Shown one piece after another: positions 15,791-24,861 of a stretch of DNA of 64,000 bases; within the stretch, counting starts at the first letter, position 1, and every line of letters begins with the position of its first letter. Source of the stretch: Agromyces bauzanensis (GTDB lineage Bacteria; Actinomycetota; Actinomycetes; Actinomycetales; Microbacteriaceae); assembly GCF_014645655.1 (NCBI RefSeq), contig NZ_BMMD01000005.1, positions 1 through 64,000 of the forward strand. Direction: 5' to 3'. The notes below the pieces were generated by a model. That model made no database searches. It had not been told where the DNA came from and worked only from the letters and a program-made list of their open reading frames with translations. Made by a program: the position numbers and the translations under genes.

Positions 15791-17434
15791 ATGTCAGACG
15801 GCCCCCTCATCGTGCAGAGCGACCGGACCGTGCTCCTCGAGGTGGCGCACCCGCTCGCCGAGGACGCACGCCACGACCTCGCGGTCTTCGCCGAACTCGA
15901 GCGGGCACCCGAGCACGTGCACACGTACCGCATCACGCGCCTCGGGCTGTGGAACGCGCGCGCGGCCGGCCACGACGCCGAGGACATGCTCGGCACGCTC
16001 GAGCGCTACGCGAAGTTCCCGGTGCCGCAGACCGTGGCGGTCGACATGCGGGAGACCGTGGGCCGGTACGGCCGTCTCGTCGTCGACCGCACCGAAGACG
16101 GCGCGCTGCGGCTGCACTCGTCGGACGTCGCCGTGCTCACCGAGGTCTCGGGTTCCCGACGCATCGCGCCGCTGCTCACCGAACGCCTCGCCGACGAGAG
16201 CTTCCTCGTCGCGCCGTGGGCGCGCGGCCAGCTCAAGCAGGAGCTCGTGAAGCTCGGCTGGCCCGCCGAGGACCTCGCGGGCTACACGCCGGGCACCCCG
16301 CATCCGATCGAGCTGGATCAGCGGGAGTGGCACCTGCGCGACTACCAGCAGAAGGCCGTCGACAACTTCTTCGACGGCGGCTCGGGCGTCGTCGTGCTGC
16401 CCTGCGGGGCGGGCAAGACCCTCGTGGGCGCAGGCGCGATGGCGACCGCGAAGACGACGACGCTGATCCTCGTCACGAACACAGTGTCGGCCCGGCAGTG
16501 GCGCAATGAACTGCTCCGCCGCACGTCGCTCACGGCCGACGAGATCGGCGAGTACTCGGGCCAGGTCAAGGAGATCAAGCCCGTCACGATCGCGACCTAT
16601 CAGATCCTCACCGCGAAGCGGAAGGGCGAGTACGCCCACCTCGCGCTCCTCGACGCGCTCGACTGGGGCCTCGTCGTCTACGACGAGGTGCACCTGCTGC
16701 CCGCGCCGGTGTTCAAGCTCACCGCCGAACTGCAGGCGCGTCGTCGCCTCGGCCTCACGGCCACGCTCGTGCGAGAGGACGGCCGCGAGGGCGACGTGTT
16801 CAGCCTGATCGGGCCGAAGCGGTTCGACGCGCCGTGGAAGGAGATCGAGGCCCAGGGCTTCATCTCGCCCGCCGCATGCTACGAGGTGCGCATCGACCTG
16901 CCGCAGTCGGAGCGGCTCGCCTACGCGGCATCCGCCGACGACGAGCGCTACCGACTCGCCGCGACTGCACCCGCGAAGCTCGACGTGGTGCGCGAGCTCG
17001 TGGCGAAGCACGCGGGCGAGCGGATCCTCGTGATCGGCCAGTACCTCGACCAGATCGACGAGCTCGCCGAGGCGCTCGATGCGCCGCAGCTCACGGGTTC
17101 GACGCCCGTCGACGAGCGCGAGCGGTTATTCCAGGAGTTCCGCGAGGGCACGACGCCCGTGCTCGTGGTGTCGAAGGTGGCGAACTTCTCGGTCGACCTG
17201 CCCGAGGCGACCGTCGCGATCCAGGTCTCGGGCTCGTTCGGCTCGCGCCAGGAGGAGGCGCAGCGTCTCGGGCGCCTGCTGCGCCCGAAGGAGTCGGGTC
17301 TCTCGGCGAACTTCTACACGCTCGTCGCGCGCGACACTGTCGATCAGGACTTCGCGCAGAATCGTCAGCGGTTCCTCGCCGAGCAGGGCTACAGCTACAC
17401 GATCCTCGACGCGCACGCGCTTGCGGCCGCCTGA
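15791..17434 (+). CDS. XPB/ERCC3-type DNA repair helicase
   Basis: This 547-aa SF2 helicase is read from ATG 15791; a -10-like TAGACT at 15777-15782 suggests a leaderless mRNA. The N-terminal damage-recognition-like domain covers residues 1-170. Walker A LPCGAGKT lies near 200, DEVH as VVYDEVHLLPAP near 298, the TAT motif as LGLTATLVRED, and motif VI as QEEAQRLGRLLRPK. A bacterial XPB unwinds DNA 3' to 5' and is linked to nucleotide excision repair. It is complete and paired with the helicase-associated gene upstream. Confidence 0.93.
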   Translation: MSDGPLIVQSDRTVLLEVAHPLAEDARHDLAVFAELERAPEHVHTYRITRLGLWNARAAGHDAEDMLGTLERYAKFPVPQTVAVDMRETVGRYGRLVVDRTEDGALRLHSSDVAVLTEVSGSRRIAPLLTERLADESFLVAPWARGQLKQELVKLGWPAEDLAGYTPGTPHPIELDQREWHLRDYQQKAVDNFFDGGSGVVVLPCGAGKTLVGAGAMATAKTTTLILVTNTVSARQWRNELLRRTSLTADEIGEYSGQVKEIKPVTIATYQILTAKRKGEYAHLALLDALDWGLVVYDEVHLLPAPVFKLTAELQARRRLGLTATLVREDGREGDVFSLIGPKRFDAPWKEIEAQGFISPAACYEVRIDLPQSERLAYAASADDERYRLAATAPAKLDVVRELVAKHAGERILVIGQYLDQIDELAEALDAPQLTGSTPVDERERLFQEFREGTTPVLVVSKVANFSVDLPEATVAIQVSGSFGSRQEEAQRLGRLLRPKESGLSANFYTLVARDTVDQDFAQNRQRFLAEQGYSYTILDAHALAAA

Positions 17435-17479
17435 GGTCCCGCCGTCATCCGGCGGCACGACTTTGCGGCGGGGCGCGAA

Positions 17480-17498
17480 TTAGCTTAGGCTTACCTAA
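17480..17498. promoter_or_regulatory. DtxR/IdeR iron box upstream of the ferric transporter
   Basis: The 19-bp operator TTAGCTTAGGCTTACCTAA agrees with the DtxR/IdeR consensus (TWAGGTWAGSCTWACCTWA) at 18 of 19 positions; only the fifth base differs. It lies 46 bp before the substrate-binding protein gene. Repression by iron-loaded DtxR/IdeR is inferred. Confidence 0.85.
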
Positions 17499-17543
17499 GC
17501 CGCGGCACGCGGTCCCGCACCCGACTCTCGGAGACCGACCTCC

Positions 17544-18572
17544 ATGCGCTCATCCCGTCACGCCCGCTCCGCCGGCGCGTTCATTGCCATCGCCCTCACC
17601 CTCACGGCGTGCACCGCAAGCCCCGAATCGGGGTCGACCGGCGAGGGCACCCTCACGATCTACGCCGGCCGGAACGAGTCGCTCATCGGTCCGCTCATCG
17701 AGCAGTTCACCGACGACACGGGCATCGAGGTCGACGTGCGCTACGCGACGAGCCCCGAACTCAACGCGCTGCTCCTCGAGGAGGGCGAACGGACCCCCGC
17801 CGACGTGTTCTTCTCGCAGGACGCCGGCGCGCTCGGCTCCATCGCGAGCGCCGGGCTCACGTCGACGCTGCCGGGCGAGCTCGCCGACCTCATCCCGGCC
17901 GGCTTCACCTCCGACGACGGCAGCTGGATCGGCGTCACGGGCCGCGCGCGGGTCATCGCCTACGACGGCGACGACCTGACGAGCGAGACCGTGCCCGACA
18001 CGGTGGATGCACTGACGGCGCCCGAGTGGAGTGGTCGAGTCGCCTTCGCGCCCGGCAATGCGAGCTTCCAGTCGTTCATCACGGCGCTTCGCGTGCTCGA
18101 GGGCGAAGCGGCCGCCGCCGAGTGGGTGAACGCGATCGCCGCGAACGATCCCATCCTCACCGACAACAATCTGGCGACGCTCGACCTGGTGAACTCGGGA
18201 CAGGCCGACATCGGGCTGATCAACCACTACTACTGGTTCGAGCGCGCGGCCGAGCTCGGCGAGGAGAACATGCGCGCCCAGCTCGAGTTCCTCCCGGGCG
18301 ACCCCGGCGGCATCGTGAACGTGAGCGGCGCGGCGATCCTGAAGGGCGCAGCGGGCGACGCCGACGCCCTCGCCTTCGTCGAGTACCTCGTCTCGGAGGC
18401 GGCACAGCGATACTTCGTCGAGGAGACGTTCGAGTACCCGCTGGTTCCGGGCATCGACGCCCCCGAGGGCCTGCCCGCACTCGAGAGCCTCGTGAATCCC
18501 GAGCTCGACCTCTCGGACCTCGAGTCCCTCGAGCAGACGCAACGGCTGCTCGCGGACGCGGGCCTGCTGTAG
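17544..18572 (+). CDS. ferric iron ABC transporter substrate-binding lipoprotein
   Basis: This 342-aa protein has a lipoprotein signal (AIALTLTACTAS; lipidated Cys near residue 22). The mature part is an FbpA/AfuA-like periplasmic-binding fold: LTIYAGRNESLIGPLIEQF, DVFFSQDAGALG, SGRVAFAPGNASFQSFITAL, and the Tyr-rich iron-ligand region LINHYYWFERA. It should bind Fe3+ at the cell surface and deliver it to the permease 20 bp downstream. The iron box in front shows it is the first gene of an iron-regulated operon. Confidence 0.92.
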   Translation: MRSSRHARSAGAFIAIALTLTACTASPESGSTGEGTLTIYAGRNESLIGPLIEQFTDDTGIEVDVRYATSPELNALLLEEGERTPADVFFSQDAGALGSIASAGLTSTLPGELADLIPAGFTSDDGSWIGVTGRARVIAYDGDDLTSETVPDTVDALTAPEWSGRVAFAPGNASFQSFITALRVLEGEAAAAEWVNAIAANDPILTDNNLATLDLVNSGQADIGLINHYYWFERAAELGEENMRAQLEFLPGDPGGIVNVSGAAILKGAAGDADALAFVEYLVSEAAQRYFVEETFEYPLVPGIDAPEGLPALESLVNPELDLSDLESLEQTQRLLADAGLL

Positions 18573-18592
18573 GTCGCCGTAAGCTGAGACGG

Positions 18593-20140
18593 ATGTCCCA
18601 CACGCGCGCGGTGCGGCCGCCGCGAGCGTTGCTCGCGGCGGCCGTCGTCGCGTGTGCCGTCGCCGCGATCCCCCTCGCATACCTGCTCGTGCGCGTCGGC
18701 GCTGCGGGGATCGAGGAAGTCATCGCCGTGTTCGGGCGACCCCGGGTGCCGGTGCTCATCGCGAACACGGTGCTGCTCGCAGCATCCGTCACCCTCACGA
18801 CCGTCGCGATCGGCGTTCCGAGCGCGTTCCTGCTCGCCCGTGCACGGCTGCGCGGCCGGGCGGTGTGGACCATGCTCGCGGCCCTGCCGCTCGCGGTGCC
18901 GTCATACCTCGCGGCCTACGGGTGGCTCGCGGCGCTGCCGTGGATGCAGGGTTTCTGGGCGGCATGGTTCGTGCTCACGCTCGTCGCCGTGCCCTACGTG
19001 ACACTCCCCGTCGCCGCCGCGCTGCGGGCCGGCACGACGGGACTCGATGACGTGGCGCGCACGCTCGGACGCGGTCCGCTCGCGGCCTTCCGGCTGGGCA
19101 CCTGGCCGCAGATCCGGCCCGCCGTGCTCGCCGGCGCACTGCTCGTCTGCCTCTACACCCTGAGCGACTTCGGCGGCGTGGCCCTGTTCCGCTACCAGGT
19201 GCTGACCACCGCCATCCAGCAGGCGTACGGAGCGAGCTTCAACCGCGACTATGCGGCGATCCTCGCGACCCTCCTGGTGCTGCTCGCCGTGGCGGTCGTG
19301 GTGGGCGAGCAGGTGGCTCGGGGCCGGGCCGCCCGGCAGTTCGGCGCCGTCACGGGTCCGGCCCGGCAGCGGAGGGTCCGCCTCCGACGGTGGACGGTGC
19401 CCGCCCTCGCGCTGTTGCTCGTGCCGCCCGCGCTCGCGGTCGCGGTGCCGGTCACCGTGCTCGTGGTGCGGCTCTTCGAGGCGCAGACGCTTCGGGCCGT
19501 CGATGCCGTGGAGCTCGGGTCGGCGGTCGCCAACACCGTGCTGCTCTCGGCGAGCGGCGCCGTCGTGGCGATCCTGCTCGCACTGCCCATCGGCATCCTC
19601 GCGGCCCGCTACCGCGGGCGAGTGGTGCGCGCCGTCGAGACGACGGGATACCTCGCCCTCGGGCTGCCCGGCATCGTGGTCGGGCTTTCGCTCGTGTTCT
19701 TCTCGCTCGCCGTGGTGCCGGTGTTCTACCAGACCGCGTTCGTGCTCGCCTTCGCCTACGGAGTGCTGTTCATGCCGAAGGCCATCGGCGGCATCCGCAG
19801 CGCGACCGCACAGGTGCCCACGTCGCTCGAAGACGTGTCCCGCACGCTCGGCAACGGCCGCACCCGCACGTGGTGGTTCGTGACCGCGCGGCTCGCCCGG
19901 CCCGGCATCGCCGCCGCGGCCCTGCTGGTCACCGTCACGGCCATGAAGGAGCTGCCCGCGACGCTCCTCCTGCGTCCGACCGGCACCGACACGCTCGCGA
20001 CCGAGCTCTGGTCGCGCACCGACGTCTCGGCATACGGCGCGGCCGCGCCCTATGCTGTCGTGCTGCTCATGGTGGCCGCGATACCGGCGTTCCTGCTCTC
20101 GCGGGCGCGCACGGGTGAATTCGACGAGGCCGTGCCGTGA
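18593..20140 (+). CDS. ferric iron ABC transporter permease (fused two-domain)
   Basis: This 515-aa membrane protein has about twelve helices in two homologous halves, as in FbpB/AfuB. Each half carries an EAA-type loop for ATPase contact: DVARTLGRGPLAAFRLGTWPQIRP in the first half and EDVSRTLGNGRTRTWWFVT in the second. ATG 18593 lies 20 bp after the binding-protein gene. The stop overlaps the GTG of the ATPase gene. It transports Fe3+ across the membrane. Confidence 0.93.
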   Translation: MSHTRAVRPPRALLAAAVVACAVAAIPLAYLLVRVGAAGIEEVIAVFGRPRVPVLIANTVLLAASVTLTTVAIGVPSAFLLARARLRGRAVWTMLAALPLAVPSYLAAYGWLAALPWMQGFWAAWFVLTLVAVPYVTLPVAAALRAGTTGLDDVARTLGRGPLAAFRLGTWPQIRPAVLAGALLVCLYTLSDFGGVALFRYQVLTTAIQQAYGASFNRDYAAILATLLVLLAVAVVVGEQVARGRAARQFGAVTGPARQRRVRLRRWTVPALALLLVPPALAVAVPVTVLVVRLFEAQTLRAVDAVELGSAVANTVLLSASGAVVAILLALPIGILAARYRGRVVRAVETTGYLALGLPGIVVGLSLVFFSLAVVPVFYQTAFVLAFAYGVLFMPKAIGGIRSATAQVPTSLEDVSRTLGNGRTRTWWFVTARLARPGIAAAALLVTVTAMKELPATLLLRPTGTDTLATELWSRTDVSAYGAAAPYAVVLLMVAAIPAFLLSRARTGEFDEAVP

Positions 20141-21270
20141 GTCGGCTCGAGGTGCGCGACCTCGTGGTCGGCTACGAGGCCGCCGACGTGCTGCACTCCG
20201 TGAGCCTCGACGTGCCCGACGGCGCACTGCTCGCGATCGTCGGCCCGAGCGGCTGCGGGAAGACCACGCTGCTGCGCACCATCGCGGGGCTCGTGCGCGC
20301 TCGCGCGGGCGAGATCCGCATCGGGCAGCGCATGGTCACGACGCACGGCATCCACCTCGCGCCCGAGAAGCGCCGCATCGGCTGGGTGCCGCAGGACGCG
20401 GCGCTGTTCCCCCACCTCACCGTCGCCGAGAACGTGGCCTTCGGGCTTCCGAGCGCCCGCGGCTCGGCACGGAGCGCGCGGCGCGCCGCGCGCGGCGCGG
20501 ACGTGCGGCGGCTGCTCGACCTCGTGGGCCTCGGCGCGCTCGGCGACCGCCTCCCGGCCCAGCTGTCGGGCGGCCAGGCGCAGCGCGTCGCGCTCGTGCG
20601 AGCACTCGCCTCCGCTCCCGACGTCGTGCTGCTCGACGAGCCGTTCGGCGCGCTGGACCCCATCCTCCGCGCGGAGCTGCGCACCTCGGTGCGGGAGCTC
20701 CTCCGCGAGGAGGGCGTGACGGGCATCCTCGTGACCCACGACCAGGCCGAGGCCCTCTCGATCGCCGACCTCGTCGCGGTCATGCGCGGCGGCGAGGTGC
20801 TCCAGCTCGACACGCCCGAGCAGGTCTACCGCCGGCCCGCGACGCCGTGGGTCGCGGGATTCGTCGGCGACGCGGTGTTCCTGCCCGGCACCTGGCACGG
20901 CGACGAGGTGGCGTGCACGCTCGGCCGGCTCCCCGCCGACTGGGTGTCCGATGACCAGACGTCGACGTCTCTGGCCGACGTCCCCGTCGACGGAGCGCCC
21001 GTCGAGGTGTTGGTGCGCCCCGAGGAGCTCACGCTGTCGCCGCTCGCGGACGGCGAGTCCGGCCGGCGCCGTGAAGCCGGCGAGTCTCGCGACGAGTTCG
21101 CCGCGACCGTCGTCGACATCAGCTACACCGGCCACGACGCCATGCTCACCCTCGTCGCGGGCGAGCTGCGGCTCCGGGCGCGGGTCACCGCGGCGGGCCT
21201 CCTGCCAGTCGGCTCCCGGGTGGGCGTGCGCGTGGCGGGTCGCGTGCTCGCCTACTCCGCCCGGGCGTAG
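20137..21270 (+). CDS. ferric iron ABC transporter ATP-binding protein
   Basis: This 377-aa ATPase is read from GTG 20137 overlapping the permease stop. Walker A is [11 protein letters not shown], the Q-loop VPQDAALFPHLT, the signature LSGGQAQRVAL, Walker B VVLLDEPFGALDP, and the switch His in VTHDQAEALS. A C-terminal TOBE-like region (VRPEELTLSP onward, residues 290-377) marks the FbpC/CysA/PotA class. The gene ends the operon. Its last 19 bases overlap the convergent reductase gene. Confidence 0.94.
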   Translation: MSRLEVRDLVVGYEAADVLHSVSLDVPDGALLAIVGPSGCGKTTLLRTIAGLVRARAGEIRIGQRMVTTHGIHLAPEKRRIGWVPQDAALFPHLTVAENVAFGLPSARGSARSARRAARGADVRRLLDLVGLGALGDRLPAQLSGGQAQRVALVRALASAPDVVLLDEPFGALDPILRAELRTSVRELLREEGVTGILVTHDQAEALSIADLVAVMRGGEVLQLDTPEQVYRRPATPWVAGFVGDAVFLPGTWHGDEVACTLGRLPADWVSDDQTSTSLADVPVDGAPVEVLVRPEELTLSPLADGESGRRREAGESRDEFAATVVDISYTGHDAMLTLVAGELRLRARVTAAGLLPVGSRVGVRVAGRVLAYSARA

Positions 21271-21968
21271 CGGAGCAGCAGCAGGTCGCCCGCGGGGATC
21301 GCGTGCACGAGCCGCATGCGGCGCTCCGCCTCGCTCGCTCCGCGCACCATGCGTCCGGCGTCGCCGCCCACGAGCATCGGGCTGAGGCTCAGGCACAGCT
21401 CGTCGACGAGGCCCTCCTCGACGAGCGCACCGAACAGGTGCGGGCCGCCCTCGCAGAGCAGCTGCGGCATCCCGGCCTCGGCGAGCGCGCCCAGCATGGC
21501 GCGGACGTCGAGGGCCTCGGACCCGACGGTGAGCACGTCGGCCACCTCGCCGAGCGCCGCGCGCCGCTCGGCCGGGGCGGACGCGTGCGTCACGAGGATC
21601 GGGCGCTCCGCGGCCCCCGCGAAGAACGCGTGCTCGGGTCCGAGGTCGAGGCGCGAGGACACCACGGCGACCCGGGGCTGGCTCGGGAGGCCGTGCGCAC
21701 GGCGCCACGCGGCATCCGTCTCGTCGACGCGCACGCCGCCGTAGCCCTCGACGCGCACCGTGCCCGCCCCGATGACCACCACATCGGCGAGCGTGCGCAG
21801 CACCCCCATGGCCAGCCGATCGGTCTCGTCGCCGAGGCCGCCGCTGCGCCCCTCGAGGGTGACGGCGCCGTCGAGGCTCATCACGAAGTTCATGCGCACG
21901 CGCGGCGTGGCCCGGTCGTCGATGGCGTACGCCGCCAGCAGCTCCTCGCGGCCGATCGCGGCGATCAT
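21252..21968 (-). CDS. RibD C-terminal domain (pyrimidine/dihydrofolate reductase-like) protein
   Basis: This 238-aa protein is read from ATG 21968 and overlaps the DHPS-like stop (ATGA). It has the RibD_C/DHFR-like fold: VRMNFVMSLDGAVTLEGRSG, the NADPH-binding VVVIGAGTVRVEGYGG, LCEGGPHLFGALVEEGLVDEL and LSPMLVGGDAGR. Homologues reduce the ribosyl side chain in riboflavin synthesis. Here the neighbours are folE and a DHPS-like gene, so reduction of a pterin or folate intermediate is a reasonable alternative. It is the last gene of a four-gene operon. Confidence 0.85.
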   Translation of the reverse strand: MIAAIGREELLAAYAIDDRATPRVRMNFVMSLDGAVTLEGRSGGLGDETDRLAMGVLRTLADVVVIGAGTVRVEGYGGVRVDETDAAWRRAHGLPSQPRVAVVSSRLDLGPEHAFFAGAAERPILVTHASAPAERRAALGEVADVLTVGSEALDVRAMLGALAEAGMPQLLCEGGPHLFGALVEEGLVDELCLSLSPMLVGGDAGRMVRGASEAERRMRLVHAIPAGDLLLLRYARAE

Positions 21969-22840
21969 CGGTTGTGCTCCAGGACGACGGGCGCGCGCCA
22001 CCCCTCGATCGCACCGAGCATCCGCACCGCGTCGACCGTCTCGCGCACATTGTGGACGCGCACGAGACGCGCACCCCGAATGACGCTGTACACCGCGGCG
22101 GCGATCGACCCCTCGACGCGCTGCTCACGAGGGCGGCCGAGGCTCTCGCCCACGAAGTCCTTGTTCGAGAGGGCGACGAGCGTGGGGTAGCCGAGCGCGA
22201 CGACCTCGTCGAGGCGGCGGGTGAGCTCGAGCGAGTCGAGCGTGTGCTTGTTGAGATCGTGGCCCGGGTCGACGATGATGCGATCGGATGCCACGCCGCG
22301 GGCCTCGGCGAGAGCAGCGCGCTCGCCCAGGAACGCCACGACGTCGGCGACGACGTCGTCGTAGCGGGGCGACGGGTATGGCGTTCGCGGCGCGGCGAGA
22401 CTGTGCGTCACGATGACCGTGGCCCCTGCCCCGGCCACCACGTCGGCCATCGCGGGATCGTGCAGGCCTGTCGTGTCGTTCACGACGTGCGCGCCCGCCG
22501 CGAGCGCCTCGTGCGCGACCTCGGGGTGGAAGGTGTCGACCGAGAGCACGGCGCCCGATCCGGCCAGCGCGGCGACGACCGGAAGCACGCGGTCCAGCTC
22601 CTCGGCCACCGGCACGGGCGGCCCCGGGGCGAACCTCGCGCCGCCGATGTCGAGCCAGTCGGCGCCCTCCTCGATCGCACGGTGGGCCGCCGCGACGGCC
22701 GCGCCGAGCGAGTCGGTGCGCCCCCGGTCGTAGAACGAGTCGGGCGTGCGATTCACGATCGCCATGACGGCGACCTGGCGCGAGAAGTCGAAGTCGCGCG
22801 GTCCGATGCGCCGGCGCATGGCTGGCGAGACCACGCTCAT
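21965..22840 (-). CDS. dihydropteroate synthase-like protein with altered active-site loops
   Basis: This 291-aa TIM-barrel protein of the DHPS family is read from ATG 22840 (MSVVSPAM), overlapping the oxidoreductase stop. The barrel is clear: VMAIVNRTPDSFYDRG, DWLDIGGARFAPG, VLSVDTFHPEVAHEAL, VVNDTTGL and IIVDPGHDLNK. Several signature residues differ from working DHPS: NVTPDSF is NRTPDSF, GGESTRPG is GGARFAPG, SRKxFIG is SNKDFVG, and the final RVHDV is RVHNV. It may be a non-canonical paralogue like mycobacterial FolP2 rather than the synthase for folate. Its partner genes suggest a pterin substrate. Confidence 0.82.
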   Translation of the reverse strand: MSVVSPAMRRRIGPRDFDFSRQVAVMAIVNRTPDSFYDRGRTDSLGAAVAAAHRAIEEGADWLDIGGARFAPGPPVPVAEELDRVLPVVAALAGSGAVLSVDTFHPEVAHEALAAGAHVVNDTTGLHDPAMADVVAGAGATVIVTHSLAAPRTPYPSPRYDDVVADVVAFLGERAALAEARGVASDRIIVDPGHDLNKHTLDSLELTRRLDEVVALGYPTLVALSNKDFVGESLGRPREQRVEGSIAAAVYSVIRGARLVRVHNVRETVDAVRMLGAIEGWRAPVVLEHNR

Positions 22841-24081
22841 CCGGCGGCAGCGGCGAGTGCCTCGAGGGGCACCGCCGGATCGCTGAGGCGCCGGGGATCG
22901 ACCACGGCACGCGAGCGGATGAGTCGCTGCACCGCGTCGTTGACGTCCCACACGTTGACGTTCATGCCGGCGACGACGCGGTCGTCGCGGAGCCAGAACG
23001 CGATGAACTCACGGGCGTCGCGGTCGCCGCGGAATACCGGGACGACACCCGCGGCGAGCACGCCGTACCCGGAGTATTCCATGCCCAGATCGTACTGGTC
23101 GGTGTAAAAGTACGGGATCTCGTCGTACTCGACGGCCTCGCCTGCGAGCGAGCGCCCGGCGGCCCTTCCCGCGTTCTCGGCGTTGGCCCAGTGCTCGATG
23201 CGGATGCGCTGCCGCAGCACGGGATGGAAGACGCTCGCGACGTCGCCGACGGCGTACACGTCGTCGGCGCTCGTGCGGAACGCGGCATCCGTCAGCACAC
23301 CGCGGTCGACCTCGAGGCCGGCGGCCTCGGCGAGCCCCGTCTCGGGGACCGCGCCGATGCCGACCACCACGACGTCGGCGGGCACCACGTCGCCGCCCTC
23401 GAGCTCGACGCCCGTGACCCGGCCGCCCTCGCCGCGGATGCCCGCGACGCTCGTGGACATGCGCAGGTCGACGCCGTGTTCGCGGTGGAGGGCGGCGAAG
23501 ACCGAGCCGGCGTCGTCGCCGATGGCGACGTTCAGCGGCACGGTCTCGAGGCCGAGCACCGTGACGTCGTTACCGTAGCCGCGCGCCGCCGCGGCGACCT
23601 CGAGGCCGATCCAGCCTGCACCGATGACCACGACGTCTCGCCTACCGGCTCGCAGCGCGTCGCGAAGGGCGACCGAGTCCTCGACGGTGCGCAGCAGGTG
23701 CACCCCCGCGAGGTCGGCGCCCGGCCCGCCGAAGCGGCGGGGCGACGCGCCCGTCGCGAGGAGGGCGCGCCGGTACCGCAGCGCCCTGCCGTCGTCGAGC
23801 TCGATCGCGTGCGCCGACGGGTCGAGCCGCGCCGCGCGTCGCCCGAGCAGCACGTCGACGCGCCGCTCCTCGTACCACTCGGCAGGGTGCACGTCGATGG
23901 AGTCGCGCCCGGCGTCACCCGCCAGGAACTCCTTCGAGAGCGGCGGTCGGATGTAGGGCAGCGCGGCCTCGCCCGCCACGATGACGAGCGGTCCGTCGTG
24001 GCCCGCGTCGCGTGCGCCCTCGGCCGCCCGCGCACCGGCGAGCCCGCCGCCGATGATGACGATCGCGTCCTGCTCGGGCAT
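22837..24081 (-). CDS. FAD/NAD(P)-dependent oxidoreductase (ferredoxin reductase type)
   Basis: This 414-aa protein is read from ATG 24081; ATG 24087 is possible but closer to the GAGGTGG ribosome site. Two dinucleotide folds are visible: IVIIGGGLAGARAAEGARDAG at the N-terminus (FAD) and VVVIGAGWIGLEVAAAARGYG near residue 148 (NAD(P)H), then VYAVGDVASVF for FAD. The C-terminal reductase domain has GVVPVFRGDRDAREF. Such enzymes pass electrons to ferredoxins or monooxygenases. It lies 11 bp after folE in the pterin-like operon, so it may supply reducing power there. Confidence 0.88.
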   Translation of the reverse strand: MPEQDAIVIIGGGLAGARAAEGARDAGHDGPLVIVAGEAALPYIRPPLSKEFLAGDAGRDSIDVHPAEWYEERRVDVLLGRRAARLDPSAHAIELDDGRALRYRRALLATGASPRRFGGPGADLAGVHLLRTVEDSVALRDALRAGRRDVVVIGAGWIGLEVAAAARGYGNDVTVLGLETVPLNVAIGDDAGSVFAALHREHGVDLRMSTSVAGIRGEGGRVTGVELEGGDVVPADVVVVGIGAVPETGLAEAAGLEVDRGVLTDAAFRTSADDVYAVGDVASVFHPVLRQRIRIEHWANAENAGRAAGRSLAGEAVEYDEIPYFYTDQYDLGMEYSGYGVLAAGVVPVFRGDRDAREFIAFWLRDDRVVAGMNVNVWDVNDAVQRLIRSRAVVDPRRLSDPAVPLEALAAAAG

Positions 24082-24092
24082 GTCCATCCACC

Positions 24093-24776
24093 TCACTCCA
24101 TGATCCCGCGCAGGCCGCACCGCGCGAGGAACTCGCGTCGCGTGCGCCCGTCGTCGCGGACGACGCCCACGAACGAGCTCGTGACCGTTCGCGTGCCCCG
24201 CGCCTGCACGCCTCGCACCGACATGCAGAGGTGTTCGGCCTCGAGCACGACCCCGACACCGGCCGGGGCGAGCTCGGCCTCGATCCACCCGGCAACCTGC
24301 CGGGTGAGCCGCTCCTGCACCTGCAGGTCGCGGGCGAAACGTTCGACGACCCTCGCGAACTTCGACAGGCCGAGGAGCCGCGCGCCCGGCACGTAGCCCA
24401 CGTGCGCCGTGCCGCTGAACGGCAGCAGGTGATGCTCGCAGAGCGAGTCGAACGGGATTCCGGCCACGACGATGAGGTCGTCGTACCCCTCGTCGTTCGG
24501 GAACGTCGTGGCCTCGAACGGGCGCGGGGTCAGCAGCTCGATGAACGAGTCGGCGACCCGGCGCGGCGTCTCGGCGAGGTGCGGCGAGCGGATGTCGCGG
24601 CCGAGCGCCGTGAGAAGCTCGGCCACGGCCGCCGTGGCGCGTGCCCGGTCGACGGGCTCGACGGTCTCGCCGGGTGCCACGGCGGCGCGCTCGATCGAGT
24701 GGGCGGACGTATCGGGTGCGACCGCATGCAGGTGGGCCCTGGCCGCACCCGGCTCGGCGAGTTCGATCGAGGTCAT
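24093..24776 (-). CDS. folE: GTP cyclohydrolase I
   Basis: This 227-aa protein is read from ATG 24776. It catalyses GTP to 7,8-dihydroneopterin triphosphate, the first step of folate and pterin synthesis. Zinc ligands are visible in SLCEHHLLPFSGTAHVGYVP (Cys and His) and LEAEHLCMSVRGV (Cys). Substrate-loop sequences are LGLSKFARVVERFARDLQVQERLT and GTRTVTSSFVG. The first 35 residues form an unconserved extension. It is the first gene of the operon with the FAD oxidoreductase, DHPS-like and RibD-C genes, and has a consensus promoter upstream. Confidence 0.93.
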   Translation of the reverse strand: MTSIELAEPGAARAHLHAVAPDTSAHSIERAAVAPGETVEPVDRARATAAVAELLTALGRDIRSPHLAETPRRVADSFIELLTPRPFEATTFPNDEGYDDLIVVAGIPFDSLCEHHLLPFSGTAHVGYVPGARLLGLSKFARVVERFARDLQVQERLTRQVAGWIEAELAPAGVGVVLEAEHLCMSVRGVQARGTRTVTSSFVGVVRDDGRTRREFLARCGLRGIME

Positions 24777-24801
24777 GCCGTACACCCTTCCGTCGATCTC
24801 G

Positions 24802-24830
24802 ACGCTAGGCCCGCCCTGTTCTTTTGTCAA
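24802..24830 (-). promoter_or_regulatory. promoter of the folE operon
   Basis: On the minus strand a perfect TTGACA (24825-24830), a 17-bp spacer, and TAGCGT (24802-24807). The AT-rich block 24820-24856 between folE and the divergent regulator, unusual here, probably holds the regulator's operator. On the plus strand TATGAT (24850-24855) sits 6 nt before the regulator ATG, so that mRNA should be leaderless. Confidence 0.65.
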
Positions 24831-24861
24831 TGAATGTTGTTTTTAGAGCTATGATCGGCTC

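Noticed and set aside
13498..15996. 832-codon open frame on the minus strand opposite the helicase-associated gene
   Set aside because: Shadow frame; the opposite strand encodes a clear conserved protein.
20050..22128. 692-codon minus-strand open frame across the iron transporter ATPase
   Set aside because: It covers parts of three real genes and has low-complexity sequence.
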